Source: Amylostereum areolatum (Eukaryota; Basidiomycota; Agaricomycetes; Russulales; Stereaceae). From it: a stretch of DNA of 64,000 bases. Position numbers and translations under genes: made by a program. Within the stretch, counting starts at the first letter, position 1, and every line of letters starts with the position of its first letter. Below the pieces are notes generated by a model. That model worked only from the letters and a program-made list of their open reading frames with translations, was not told the DNA's origin and did no database searches. Location of the stretch: NCBI GenBank assembly GCA_012932865.1, contig SAXG01000027.1:124001-188000 (forward strand), given 5' to 3'. This document shows, one piece after another, positions 10,584 to 22,310 of this stretch.

Positions 10584-11200
10584 GGGCCGCGGCTCCAATA
10601 CATCGCTTATATATGCTCACGCTCACGTCGGGTAAGTACCCAAGCACTCTCCACCCACCGTCGATTCGTCCCCGTTCACTTCCAACGACGGCCGGGAGGA
10701 ATCAGGAAGAAATTCCTCCCGAACGTGTTCGCAGTGGCACGATCGCAACAAACGCCGTCTTCGCGGTGCTATCATATAAATATTGCATCAATGCACGATC
10801 GGTCGCGCGAGTCCCACGCAAGAAAAAAAAACATACATAAATGACAACTTCGCGGAACGGACGCGCGCATCGCAAAAACCATACTCACTCACTTCTGTCA
10901 AACCGTCAAACCGTACGCCCCCCCCCGCATCCCCGCTGTACACGCAAGGCGCAGAGCAGGTCATCGCGCACGCGCAAGACGCGACGCGCCGTTGCACCCG
11001 TCAGCCGTCGCTTCGCTTCGACCCGCAGGGAAGCGCCCGCCCCAACCGCCCCCGCGGAATTTCCGCATCAAAAAATAAGGCAAGCACCATCTGTATGCGT
11101 ATGCATATGCCCCGAGGTCCGAGGACACGTCCCAACGGGTCTTGGGTGCGCCGTCCCCGGCGCTGGGCGATCGAACGGAGAACGAGGACGGCAGTGCAAC

Positions 11201-11201
<1 letters not shown>

Positions 11202-11285
<84 letters not shown>

Positions 11286-11310
11286 TTCGGGGTCGGGGTC
11301 GGGTTCGGGT
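11202..11310 (+). repeat. (TCGGGG)n hexanucleotide array, about 18 units
   Basis: About 108 bp of nearly perfect tcgggg repeats, with a few tcgggt variants towards the end. Each unit has a run of three or four G, so the G-rich strand has strong G-quadruplex potential. It is not the fungal telomere repeat TTAGGG. All six frames stay open through it because of the period, which explains the long spurious ORFs there. Confidence 0.92.
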
Positions 11311-12665
11311 TGGAGGAAGTCTGAGGGGCCTGCAGTTGCCAGTGGAGCGAGGCCCCGCCGAGGCTTGTCGCCGTCGCCGTCCGAGCCTTTTCGCCCCCCC
11401 TCCCATCCACCGGGTCCACGCGTGACCCGACTCAGGTGGGGGAAAGGGCCCCCCGCCGCACGCACGCACGCACGCCCGCCCGCTTTGGGCGTTCCAACCG
11501 TGGATGAATGGAATGGGGATGACGCGGCGGGCCCGAAACAGAAACAGAAACAGAATTAGCGGGGGTGGGAGCTGTCGCCTGTCACGGTTCGCCTGTCCGT
11601 CGTCGTTCGGATGGACGCACTTACTTACCGAAAGGCATAGCGCGCACCGCCTGTCAGTATGCGATGGAGAGCCCTGCGGTGGGGGGGGGGTCAAGGCTGA
11701 GGTAGGAACGGGAGGAAAAGGGTAAGTAATAGGGTCCCTTGGCCGGTGGCCCGAGAGAGAGGAGCGATGGATCTTCGAGCAACGAGTGACGGGGGTCGCA
11801 GCTTGCAGAGTGAGACAAGGACGCACGAGGCACGGAAACCGCGACTGGTGCCGAAAGGGAGCTGAAAATAGGAACCCGAGCGAGGGTCACTCATACTTGG
11901 GTTTTGCATACGTACGCGCGGACGCGAGGGGGGGGGGGCCTTGGCCTGAAAGCGGTTGGGGTGCGCGTGTGACGCGGCCCTGAGGGGTCAGATCGCAGTG
12001 AAGCGCAAGGGGGCGGAGATGCGAGCGTTTTTATATCAATATATGAAAGGTTTGAATGGGAGGGGGCCCGGTGCCGGTGAGCCCGGGGGCCCACCGTTCG
12101 CAGGCGGCGTGGGCGTGGGCGTGTGCGTGCGCTGGAGCGCAGAGTCATCGGGCGAAGCGCACGGGCGGACAGAGTCTAGAGAGGCGAGGCCGAGGGGCTG
12201 CGGAGGGTCAGGAAGCACACCGCCGGTCGACTTGCATACGGGACGCGGAGAGGGGAAGCGATCGGGGGAGTGTGGCGGAGGAAGGATATGCGCGCGCGCG
12301 CGCTAAAGCGACGGACGAAGAAGGCAACGGGCGTTGCGCCTTGGGGTGAGGGTTCGAAGACGAACGGGCGGAGGGAAGAGCTTGGTTGTCAGTTCGGTCG
12401 GGGAAAGAGCGGGAGAAGGGGAGCGGGGCTTAGGGGAGGGATCAGGCAGGGCCGAGGCTCGGAAACATGGGGGTACTATAATGGACGCTGGGCGCGTGGG
12501 TACATGCAAAGTGGGAAAAGTACGTGGTGGGATGGAATACGAATACGATGGTGGAACGTGCGTTGTGGGAGGGGAATCTGCGGGGAGGACGTGAGCGGGG
12601 GGGCTGAACGGAGGGAGAGGGGAGAAGGGAACTTGCGAGTAATGTACAGTGAGTGCTTCGGGGGA

Positions 12666-13386
12666 CTAAGGGGACGTCCGCGGGGGTGGGGGGTCTAAGA
12701 TACGAGAGTGGGGCGCATGGCGGGGGGGGACGGAACGAGAGAGGAACACGCGGGTGAGGGCGAGAGACTTGCTCAGCGCGAGCCGCGGCGGAGTGGGTGC
12801 AGACCGTTGAGGGAGGCGGTGGGGCAGACGACGGAGGGAGGCTTCAGTGGCGCGGCGTTTGGAGGGGGTGCAGGAGGGATGGGGGCCGTCGGGGTCGTCG
12901 TCGGAGCGTTTGCGCTTTGAGCGGGCGGAGGCGGCGGAGGCGGAGGAGGTGTAGGGGGGGTGGGAGAGATCGTCGTCTGGATCTGGGAGGTGGAAGCGGT
13001 GGAGGAAGGCGGGCGGGCGGTAGGGGAGGGGTTTGGGGGCGAGGAGGGGGGCGTTGCAGACGACGTGGACGAATTCGGGGGTGGGCGTGGGCGGGGCGAG
13101 GGTGGAGGTGGGTGAGCCCGGGTCGGAGGGGGACGCGGGGGCTGTAGGGAGGGGCGGGCGGTGAGCGGGAGGGATCGGGTGAAGGGGGAGAGGGGGAGGG
13201 GGAGAACGTACGTTCGAGGTCGGGGAGAGGGAGGTGGTCGGGGAGGGCGGGGAGGGCGGGGAGCGGGGGGATGGAAAAGGCGAAGGAGGGCGGGGGCGGG
13301 GGCGGGGGCTTGGAGAGGTGGGACCAGTAGTGAGCGAACGGGTCTTGGTAGAAGGGGACGTCGATCGGGGGAAGGACTTGTTGCAT
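12666..13386 (-). CDS. Proline-rich hypothetical protein
   Basis: Exon 1 (13386-13212) starts MQQVLPPIDVPFYQDPFAHY and continues with proline runs. A 70-nt intron (13211-13142, donor gtacgt, acceptor ctacag) joins it to an exon to 12666 carrying FVHVVCNAPLLAPKPLPYRP, a short basic KRKRSDDD nuclear-localisation-like stretch and more proline-rich sequence. The first 20 residues and the FVHVVCN segment look like real conserved protein; the rest is low complexity. It is divergent from mL49 with about 235 bp between starts, including tatataaa near 13443-13450. Function unknown; the 3' end could be earlier if a further intron exists. Confidence 0.5.
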
Positions 13387-13620
13387 GGTGCAGCGGTGCT
13401 GAGAGGGCGAAGGGAGCGAACGAGGGCCACAACATCCCTCCGTATATAAAGCCAACCCCCACCAAGGCCGTGGTCCTGTCACACATCCTCATCCTGCCCA
13501 TCTCAGATCCAGATCCCCATCGGGGGGCGTCTCTTTTATTATACATTATTATAACTGTTTATTATAACCAACGCATAACCCCGTCCCGCCGCGACCCTCT
13601 CTCCCTCTCCGTCGCTCTCA

Positions 13621-14066
13621 ATGCCCATCCAATTCCCCGCCCGTCTTCCCTTCCTCGCACGCGCGTCCCCCCGCAGGGCCTACTCCCTCCCCGCCGCCCC
13701 CGCTCCTGCCGCCCCCCACCGTCTCCCCTACTTCGTCCCTCGCAACTCCCGCGGCTCTCTCCCCGTCTACACCGACGTCCGCAACGGCCGCACCCGCCAT
13801 CTCATCTCCATTCGCAACGTCCAGGGCGACCCCAACGTAGCCCTTCCCTGCCCCCTTCGCCCTCCGCTTCCCCGCTCACTCTCACCCCCCTCTTCCCTCC
13901 CCAGGCCCTCGCCCAAGACCTCGCCCATGCCCTCTGCGGCCCCCCCTCCCCATCCCAAGACTCCCCCCGCATGAAGGTCCACGTCGTCCGCTCCAAACAC
14001 CTCGTCCTCTCCGGCGGCAGGTGGAAGCACGACATCCTCCACTGGCTCACAGCCAAGGGCTTCTGA
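13621..14066 (+). CDS. IMG2: Mitochondrial large-subunit ribosomal protein mL49 (Img2)
   Basis: Two exons (13621-13836, 13905-14066) separated by a 68-nt pyrimidine-rich intron. The first 30 or so residues (MPIQFPARLPFLARASPRRA) are basic and free of acidic residues, as in a mitochondrial presequence. The mature part contains LPYFVPRNSRGSLPVYTDVR and HVVRSKHLVLSGGRWKHDIL, the signature of the mL49/Img2 family. It then ends WLTAKGF, where family members also end. About 126 residues before processing, normal for the family. The role is in the mitoribosome large subunit. Confidence 0.88.
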
Positions 14067-17000
14067 CCCGCCCCACCTTATCCGTAGAAAAATGAAATCC
14101 CTCCTGCTTATCACACTTGCCCACCCGTACGTCCTAAGTAATACATGTCCGGGAAACGTTCTCCCAATCATACGCGCATCCAAAACGCCCGCTCCCGCCC
14201 GCTTCCCCCTCGCGTTTCCAATTCCCACTCCCAATGTGTATTGACACCCTGGCTGCCTCATAACCGCCGCCCGCGCGTTGATCGATGTCGAACCCGCACA
14301 AGCGTTTTGATTTCCCTTCGGACATGCGCCCGTGTGGCCGCGACGCACGCACACTGTGACTCTCCACACAAACGCCTTTCGCTCCCCTCGCCCCCGAAGC
14401 GCTCGCCGCTTCCCTTTGGTAACCACCCGTCTATACAAGTCCCCCCGTCCCTGACCATGATCAATCGTTCTTTGTCTCCCAATCCCAGCCAGTGCGCTCC
14501 CCCACGCGTTCCCTTCTTTCTCTTCGACCGCTGCAGCTCACTTGCCACTTATCCGTCCGCAGCACCCCCAGTGCCGATGTTCCCTCGCGCTCGCGCTATT
14601 TCGGGGAGGTGGGCGACGTGACGACTCGCGTCGCAGTGGCACATGCTCCCTCGGGTTCTCTCCACGGGAGACCGAGAGCGAAAGATAGGCCAAGCGCGTA
14701 CGAACGCGTGCCGACGCCCGATAGTACCGCGCCCGTGTCCATGCACCCACGCCAAGGGTGGCAAAACGGCAATAAGGGTATATAACAAACTCGCTTCTCG
14801 TTCCACCCCGGGTCCCGTTACTTTACTTTGCGAACCCAAAACACGACGGTGTGTACTTATATATCGTTTCTGCAGCCCTGCGCCGCTTCCGCCGTCGTCG
14901 ACCGCGCACGACGTACCCCCTCAGGCCGCAAGCCTCAAGCCTCGCCAGAACAACGGCAAAGCACCCCGTCATCCGGGTCCCCGCGCCATCGATTCAGACG
15001 CACCGTGCCGTACCGTACGCGCGTAACCGTTCCTGTGGAAAAGGCCCGCCGACGCGTTTAGCACTCTCCATCGAAGCGACGCGGCGACTCGCGCGACCCC
15101 CCGCGTCCGTCGATCACCTTTTTATATCTATATCCTTCCCACCCGCCGTGACGCTGTACAACCATCATCATCATACATAAGTACATACATTACACGAAAC
15201 ACCTCCACGCACCCTGCGACGAAGATGTCGACAAGGTCCAATCACTGACAGAAAGAAAGAAAAACCTTTCCCCCCCATCCCGGGCGCAGACCCGTTGGAA
15301 CAATTCAACAGATCGGCGGGCGAACAACAGATACCTGTGTACATATTGTCCTTGTGCGCGTGGATGCAAACAATATAACACGCCCCGGCATCGCACAACG
15401 CAACAGATCGCGAAAGGGGTCGGCGTTGGCGTCGTGTGACGTTGCGCCCTCAGGCCTCCCCCCCACAACCGCGTAGTACTTATATGTAGAACCCTGTTCA
15501 GTCTGAATTGAACCACTCACGGGCTCCAGCTGGAGGCGTGCCTGTTGTCGCTGGAGGTCCAAGGATCACGATCAGCCCCGCACGCACATATACATACAAA
15601 GAACCTACGACACCCCTCCCGCGATCCGGCCGAACGTCTCCACACCGCTCGGAGAGAGAAAAAAAGAGGGCAAGGTGTGGGATCCCGCTTGCGATGCGTG
15701 TCCGGTGACCAGTGCCAGCACACTTACACTTGCATGTTACGCTCAGCGTCGCAGCACCGGTTTTCTTCGGACGGGAGGGAGGAAGAAGTTGAACTGAGAT
15801 AGGTTACTTACCTGACGCAGCACCGACTCCGGTGGAGGCGCAGTCGGAAGCGGGCAGAAACCTGGAGAGAATCGCGTCAGCTTGGCGACTGGGGGGTATG
15901 TATGTACTTACACTTACACTTACACTTATATGCATGCATGCCGTTGCCGGCAAGTGGGAATCGCGTTCGGTCGGTGGCGGTGGGGCCGATTGTCGCGTCA
16001 AGGGGGGAGGGGGCTCGTCAACAGATCGGAGGGAATCAGGGCGATGCTGCTTGGGATTAGTAGCCGGTCGCGAGTGCACAGCTACATACATACATACCTT
16101 CGGAGCGGAATCCAACGACGCGGTGGTGTGGGTTGTCGCTGTCGAGCTGGAACGCTGGGTGGCGCCTGCGCCCGCACCCGAACCGCCGGGTTCCGCGGTA
16201 TGTGTGCGACGTGCGTGGTGCTGATATATGCTACAGTATCACTGAGCGTGATAGATGGGATGGAATCAGGCCGGGCGTGGCCTTGTCTGGAGGGCGCAAG
16301 GGCTACGCGCTACTACGCACCCGCAACCGGAAGGAAGGGAGGGGTGGATGATAAGTTACTGTAAGGGTTAACCAGGACGTGGACGGCTTGACATGTTCCG
16401 TGGACGGTGGACCCTGCGATCCAACACTGAACATGCTTCGATTCGCGGACGTTGGCGGCAACCTATATAGCCTTCGCGGATTGTCGTGGCGCTTGTTTCA
16501 GGTGAACAACGCGGGGGCCATTGACACTCGCCCGCGAGCCTTGTTTTTGACGGGGGAAAGGGGTCAAGTCCATCGGTGCGTTTTTGGACGTTCGTTTCGT
16601 TCGTTCGACAGGACAACGTCGAACGAGCGCTCCCGGGGTGGCACTTATCGGCGGCGACCCCCCGCTCCACCCCCAACAGCGCCGAACGAGGATTATTAGG
16701 CAAGCCCGCGGAGGTTTCGTCGGGCGACTTGTCGAAATGGGTTTGGTGCGCGAAGCAAGCGGCGTGGGCGTGTGTAGGACGGAGGGGACGGTTCGCGCAC
16801 GTCAGACAAGATCTACTTAGGGTTAACCTCTTGGGACCAGGGGTGGAAACGCGGGAGGGGTGGGGATCGGCGCTGCAGCCGGCGGTGTCCTCCATCGCGT
16901 TCAGTCCTTCCCAAGCCGTGGTCGAGAAGACCTTCAAGTTCCAGAGGGGAGAAGGGGTGCCGTTCGCCCACACGGTACGTACGTACACATAGGCGCGGAC

Positions 17001-17435
17001 CGAGGAGGTGGGTTTCCCAGACGTTTGTTTTGCGACGTCAAGGAGGGGACGGTCGCTCGACGAGCTCTGCCCTCGCGAGGAAGCCAGAAGGAACGACGAC
17101 CTTGCCTATTGACGGTCCCTGTGATCGCGTATAGGGCGATGGAGGAGGATCTGAAGGGCGGGTCAAGCGTCGACGTCGGGGCACTTCCCTTATCGGGGCC
17201 GATTTAGGTTCGGATCCGTCGGAGACGGAGGGGACAGATGCCGCAAACGGGACGCCGGCCGGGGCATACCGACCGACATGACTCAACTATTTTTTTACTG
17301 AACGCATTTCATCCGCGCCGGCATAAAATGTGGCTGGCTTCGACCTTCCGCCTCGTCAGCTTCCGTCTCTACTTATAGCTTGTACCCGCCAAACCCCTCC
17401 TACGCTTTTCTTCTCCTTTCCTTCCCCGCACCACG
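14067..17435. other. 3.4-kb region without supported genes
   Basis: GC-rich intergenic DNA between mL49 and PDX1. It has a (cttaca)n-like tract near 15905-15932 and a cataca run near 16085-16097. Long open frames exist (for example minus strand 16368-16988) but lack recognisable domains, convincing splice sites or conserved-looking segments. The last 150 bp upstream of PDX1 contain cataaaa near 17322 and a C/T-rich stretch near 17393-17431, plausible core-promoter elements. Confidence 0.45.
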
Positions 17436-19268
17436 ATGAGCGCCACAGTACCCACCGCCACCGCCGCCGCCGCCGCTGCCGCCGCCACGGCTACCGCCGT
17501 TATCCCTAACGGACCTCCGACCCGATCCCAGTCCAAGGCGGAGGGCGGGAGCAGCAGCCTCGGCACATTCGGTGTCCGTCCGTCCCTCGTTTCGCCGTGC
17601 GCTCTCCTATTGATCTCATGGACGTCGTGCGCGATCAGGTCAAGAGCGGCCTGGCCCAGATGCTCAAGGCGCGTCCGATCTCCGTCCTTTCTTCCCCTCG
17701 CGCGTTTCTTGCTCTTTCACTCGGCTGACTCCCGACGCGCGCGGTGCGTTGCAGGGCGGAGTGATCATGGACGTCGTCAACGCTGAACAGGTATGCGCGC
17801 CGCGCGTCCGCCCTCGGATTGTCTGTGACCGTCGTGGTACTCCCACTACTACCAGGCCCGGATCGCCGAAGAGGCGGGCGCGTGCGCCGTGATGGCGCTC
17901 GAGCGCGTTCCGGCGGACATTCGTGCCCAGGGAGGCGTCGCGCGCATGGTCAGTCGGGGTTCTTCCCCCCCCCCCCCATCCACAGCCTTCATTCGATTGA
18001 CTCGGCGACGTCTCTCTTTTTTCCCCCTCCCCGCAGAGCGATCCTATCATGATCAAGAGCATCGTGGACGCCGTCGTGCGCACCCTTTTCGTCCTCCGTT
18101 CGCGGTCCGCTCGTACTGAAATAACGCACCGAACCACGCGCAGACGATCCCCGTCATGGCCAAAGTGCGGATAGGCCACTTCGTGGAAGCCCAGGTGCGC
18201 ACCACGTCGCCCCCTCCCCCCCTCTTCCCCTTCTTCGCTCTCGGCGTGCGCTGTGCGATCCTAAGCCCGGGTTGGGGCGATGTCGCAGATCCTGCAGAGC
18301 ATCGGGATCGACTACATCGACGAGTCGGAGGTGCTCTCGCCCGCCGACGACGAGCACCACATCAACAAGCACGCGTTCAAGGCGCCCTTCGTCTGCGGCG
18401 CGCGGAACCTCGGCGAGGCCCTCCGCCGCATCTCCGAGGGCGCGGCCTTCATCCGCACCAAGGGCGAGGCCGGCACCGGCAACGTCGTCGAGGCCGTCCG
18501 CCACCAGCGCGCGGTCGCGGGCGAGATCCGCAAGGCGAGCGTGATGACGGAGGAGGAGCTGTATGCGTACGCGAAGGACATCCAGGCGCCGTACCACCTC
18601 CTCCGGGAGACCGCGCGCTTGAAGCGTCTGCCCGTCGTCAACTTCGCCGCGGGGGGGATCGCCACGCCCGGTGAGTGACTTGCGCCGTGTTCCCTTGCGA
18701 CATGGGGGTTTTTTTTGGTCTGAGCAGCGGTTACGTAGCGGATGCCGCGTTGATGATGCAGCTGGGCTGTGATGGAGGTGAGCGCGGGTTTCCTTTACGT
18801 GTGTGGCCCGCTCCGACCGTCGACTGACGCTTGTCCCAGTCTTCGTGGGCTCGGGTATCTTCCACTGTCAGCGTTCCGCCGTTCCACTCCCTAAAAGACG
18901 TGCAAGAGGGACTGACCCTCCTTCCAGTCCGGAGACCCTGCCAAGCGCGCGCGCGCCATCGTCCAAGCCGTGAGTCCTCGTACGCCCTCCCCGATCGATG
19001 GGCATCGTTCGACCGTGTTTTGACCCTAGGTGACGCACTACAACAACCCCAAAATCCTCGCCGAGGTATGTCGCCCACCGCTCGGCGGTCCAAGCCCTCT
19101 TCATCTATCTGACCGTGCCCTGGCAGGTATCGGAGGACCTCGGCCCTGCCATGGTCGGGCTCACCATGTACGTTCCCCATCGTCGTCCTAGCGGGCGAGC
19201 CACGGCATTGACTGGCTTGCAGCGACGACAACTTGAAAGGCGGGCGTCTCGCGGGGCGAGGTGTGTAA
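17436..19268 (+). CDS. PDX1: Pyridoxal 5'-phosphate synthase, PdxS/Snz subunit
   Basis: The enzyme builds vitamin B6 (PLP) from ribose 5-phosphate, glyceraldehyde 3-phosphate and glutamine-derived ammonia, working with a Pdx2/Sno glutaminase not seen in this window. A poly-Ala/Thr N-terminal extension precedes [20 protein letters not shown] (substrate-site Asp). Then come [29 protein letters not shown] (Schiff-base Lys), DYIDESEVL, the phosphate-binding [23 protein letters not shown] and VGSGIF. It ends [12 protein letters not shown]. About nine exons; one intron (17669-17754) uses a GC donor. At 18866 an extra T sits between the CAC codon (GIFH) and the next GT donor, so exons join out of frame unless it is removed; the rest is intact. 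Identity is certain. Confidence 0.93.
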
Positions 19269-19536
19269 AATACGTAGGCGAACACCGTCTTCGGGTGGAG
19301 GAGGGGGGAAGTGTTTCCTTGTAAGATTGTCGTAAAAATGAATGTATCACTCGTTGCATAAGTACGAGGCCATGCATGCCGCCATACGGTCCTCAGATCC
19401 AGTTGCCCGCTGGCAACAGGATCAAAGCTGCAAGTTGCGACCTTTCTGTCAACTGCCCATTTGACTCGGAACCATCGAAGGCCGACGACCACGTGACAAA
19501 CACTTCATTTGCGCCTCCGGCCGGTGGGCTGACGTC

Positions 19537-20084
19537 ATGTCTCAACTCACCAGTAAACTCCTCTGCAGGACGTCGTCCTCTCGTCCTTCCGACACCCCCA
19601 AAGACCAAATGCCCACCCAAACCCCCAGCGAGCAGGTCAAGCAATTTATCGCGGTGCGATCCCATGTCCTTGGACGATTTTTCCCCCCTTCTTCTTCCCG
19701 CTGACTCCTCGCGAACAGCAAGACCCCCACTCGCGGTACACATTCGACAGCGAGCGCGGCGCGTCGGAATCCGAGCTTTGCAGAGAGGGGAAGGAACGGG
19801 GCAGGGAGTGCATCACCGTGCGTTTTTTTTCATTTGGCTTCGTGAGGGACGCGTGCTTTGACTTCGAGCGGCAGTTGAAGATGCAGTCAACGCAGCTGTT
19901 CCAGGCTATGCAGGTGCGCGCCCGTTCTTCCGTGCCCCTTCCGCGCCTCCAGCAGGTTCCCGTCCAAGGACGCTTCGATGGCTGATTTCGTGCCCGGTAC
20001 CCCCAGAACCAAGGATTCTTTTGCGCTTTACCGATGGACCCTACCCGGACGCACATGGAATGCACACCCATCCCCAAAGCATGA
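19537..20084 (+). CDS. Small cysteine-containing protein, unrecognised
   Basis: Starts MSQLTSKLLCRTSSSRPSDT and splices at 19654 (donor gtgcga) to QDPHSRYTFDSERGASESEL. It continues with C-x9-C (CREGKERGREC) and, after a second and probably a third intron, with KMQSTQLFQAMQ and NQGFFCALPMDPTRTHMEC, ending TPIPKA. The middle segment (gtgcgt to cggcag, 57 nt) is a probable intron that is a multiple of three and open, so intron-retained protein would gain 19 residues. The C-x9-C spacing recalls twin-CX9C mitochondrial intermembrane-space proteins, but the second pair is C-x12-C, so this is only a hint. No family was recognised. Confidence 0.55.
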
Positions 20085-20212
20085 CCCTGCGTGGTAGTGA
20101 AGTTCCGACCAGGACAACGACCGTCATCACGCGAGCCCGGACGCGCACATATTTGTACATCGAGCACCCTACAGCTACTTCATTGATATACACATAGTAT
20201 GCCGACGTACTA

Positions 20213-21993
20213 TCACGGTTCCGGGTCGCTCAGATCGAGGTCCTCGCACAGGGCCCCCGCCTTCGCTTTCTCGTACACCTCGTCGGCCGCAATCCGCCGC
20301 CGGCTGATCATGCTGTAATCAAGAAGAGCCATGTCCAGCTCGTGGCGCGCCTGGTCCGTTTTCGAGCGGAATTCGCGAACCGAGGTCCAGTACGTGAGGT
20401 GGTTGGCGCGATACCTCGCCATCTGGGGAGAGTGAAGGGTCAACAGGGTCGAGTGCAGATGAAAAGGGCCGAAATGCGCTACCGAGAGGTTGAAGGCTTC
20501 GGTTTCCTTCTCCTTTTTCTCTTCATTGTCCCTTTGTGCCTTCAGCTCGGGCTGTTATGTGACGACTGTGTGAGGAACGCGAAGGAAGAAAGGCAGGGAG
20601 GTATCCCACCTGGGTCATGTGGTATTCGTCCCATGCTAGTTTCAAAGACATGGGCACAGGCGATGGCGGCGGGCTCGGAATCTTGTATTGTTCTTGGGTT
20701 GAACCGCTCGGGGTCGATCCACGGACTTGGGCAGCCTCAAGGGTACTCCACAGGGACCTGGCTGGGGCTCAGACGGCGCCGCGGTCGGGATATACAATCC
20801 TTGCGTCTCGGGAAGCGAGGGACTTTAGGCTAGAGTCTGGGGGAGAGGTGTGTTGTGCATCGGGTGCCACGGAGGATGCCTTGCTGGGCGCAGGTTGCAA
20901 AGCCACAACGGGTGAGAGCAAGCTGGTTGGTGCGAATTGGGTGGTAGGCGAGGATATGTCGAACATATCAACATCGTCGTTCGGGTCCACGGAAAGCCCC
21001 TTGTTCTCGCTGGACGGTCCAGGATCATCCGTGTTCGAGGTTTCCTCGTGAGGCTTGCTAACGTCCACCGGGGGCGTTACCGAATTGTACCTCGGATGGG
21101 ACGGGCTAGGGAAATCTGGGGAAATTTCACGCCAGTTTTCCTGAAGCGGAGAGGGAGGAGAAGGACGGCGAGCCTGTTGCTTGGTGGGCAGAGCGGTTTC
21201 CGGGGACTGGGCCACAGAGGATGAAGGTAGTGGGCTTCGAGTTGGTAGAGACGTCCCAGCTGGAGCGGGGGGTGGCATCGTGACCGGCGACTGGGACCGG
21301 CGACGCGACTGGCGGTCGCTTTGATCGCTGAGCCGTCGACGGGAAGAGCGCGAATGGGACCGTCCGTATTCTGGAGATACAGAGGCTTTTCTCTGGGTTA
21401 AAGAATCTCGCGCGGGTGGCAGACGATGTGGCATATGGGGACTGGAAGAAGAGCGCGAGCTGGAAGGGGAGCGAGCACGAGAAGGGTGTCGACGCATGGG
21501 CGAGCGTGAATGGGATGTAGATGGGCGACGGCGACGAGGAGGAGAAGGAGAAGGATGGTGGTGATATGGGGGTGACGGTGACCGACGGTGTGCTAAAACA
21601 AAGACATTGAGACCCTGACATTCGCTGCTTTCATCTCCAAAAGGAAGACGTACACGAGCGGTTTGTTCGTGAATCTCCGTCACGAGTTACATGACGATCG
21701 TATCCCTGGGATCCTCCTCTGCCATATCCACGACCCCTTCGCTGCTCTCGTGAGCCCCAATTGTCCGGGTAAGGGTGTGCAAATCTGCTGCCGCTAGGGC
21801 GCGAATAGTCTTGGTATCTATCGACACCTCTCTCATCTCTCCCGCGTGGGTGTGACGGGTACTGATCCCGCCTAGAGAACGGAGACACAGGACCACTGCC
21901 ACGAGGAACGACGTAAGGATCTCTTGGTCTACTGGGAGGTGGACTAGGGCGCCGGGACCGGTGGGACGAAGTCGCGGTCACGATCACGGTCAT
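20213..21993 (-). CDS. Arg/Ser- and Pro-rich nuclear-type protein
   Basis: The N-terminal exon (MTVIVTATSSHRSRRPSPPP) is followed by YGRGGSQGYDRH, then after an intron (acceptor tttag near 21596) by a long RS/PS-rich region (RRSPSPP, RRRRPSTSHSRSP, RSHSRSSRRRLSDQSDRQSRR). The tail is acidic with DPNDDVDMFDISSP, then SLWSTLEAAQVRGS and MSLKLAWDEYHMTQ. The last exons read PELKAQRDNEEKKEKE and MARYRANHLTYWTSVREF, ending in a predicted helix and DLDLSDPEP. RS repeats suggest a nuclear or splicing-associated protein; no RRM was seen. An in-frame stop near 20781 must be removed by a very short intron, or the ORF is split there. One intron (about 20484-20425, 60 nt) is open and a multiple of three. 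An upstream ATG at 22042 gives only a short dead-end frame. Confidence 0.6.
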
Positions 21994-22310
21994 CTCGACC
22001 GGCTGAGGAGGAATTGGAAGGTTTCGGGGGAAGGTGCGACATGGCACGCAATGAGAAAAAAGCCAAGTGCTTTGGGAACGTTTACGAGGATGTCGAGGTG
22101 TCTGTGAGTCTTGACTCTTGACTGTGAGAAGGATTCTGAAGTAGAACGTAGAACAGTCGAGCGCACACGTGATACGAGAATCTTGTTTGTTTTTGTTGGT
22201 CCCTCTGTCGACGAGTTTACGCTGCAATCTGCACCTGGTCTGCACCGTCGTGCATCGTCCATGACCCTTCTTCTTGGTTTCGACAATTATCGATAGGGAA
22301 ACTCCAACCC

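Larger units (their letters stand above)
8732..12665. other. Gene-poor, repeat-rich intergenic block
   Basis: Nearly 4 kb between Argonaute and the proline-rich gene. It contains the elements listed separately (pentamer repeat, fold-back, MITE, hexanucleotide array) plus GT-rich and CA-rich low-complexity DNA (about 10920-11500 and 12100-12300). Open frames over the G-rich part (poly Gly-Val, Pro-Thr or Gly-Ser products) are artefacts of simple repeats. No gene is supported here. Confidence 0.6.

Noticed and set aside
11068..11826. Long minus- and plus-strand ORFs (Pro-Thr, Gly-Val or Gly-Ser repeats)
   Set aside because: They are created by the tcgggg hexanucleotide array, which is open in all frames; no non-repeat conserved sequence.
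16360..16830. Two gggttaacc motifs as ends of an element
   Set aside because: The motif is itself palindromic and flanking bases do not match in either orientation.
16368..16988. 206-residue minus-strand ORF
   Set aside because: No recognisable domain, atypical composition, and other frames over the same region are also open because of high GC.
22000..22042. Upstream ATG for the RS-rich protein
   Set aside because: The frame ends after about 32 codons and no intron of reasonable size rescues it; the ATG at 21993 is open into the RS region.
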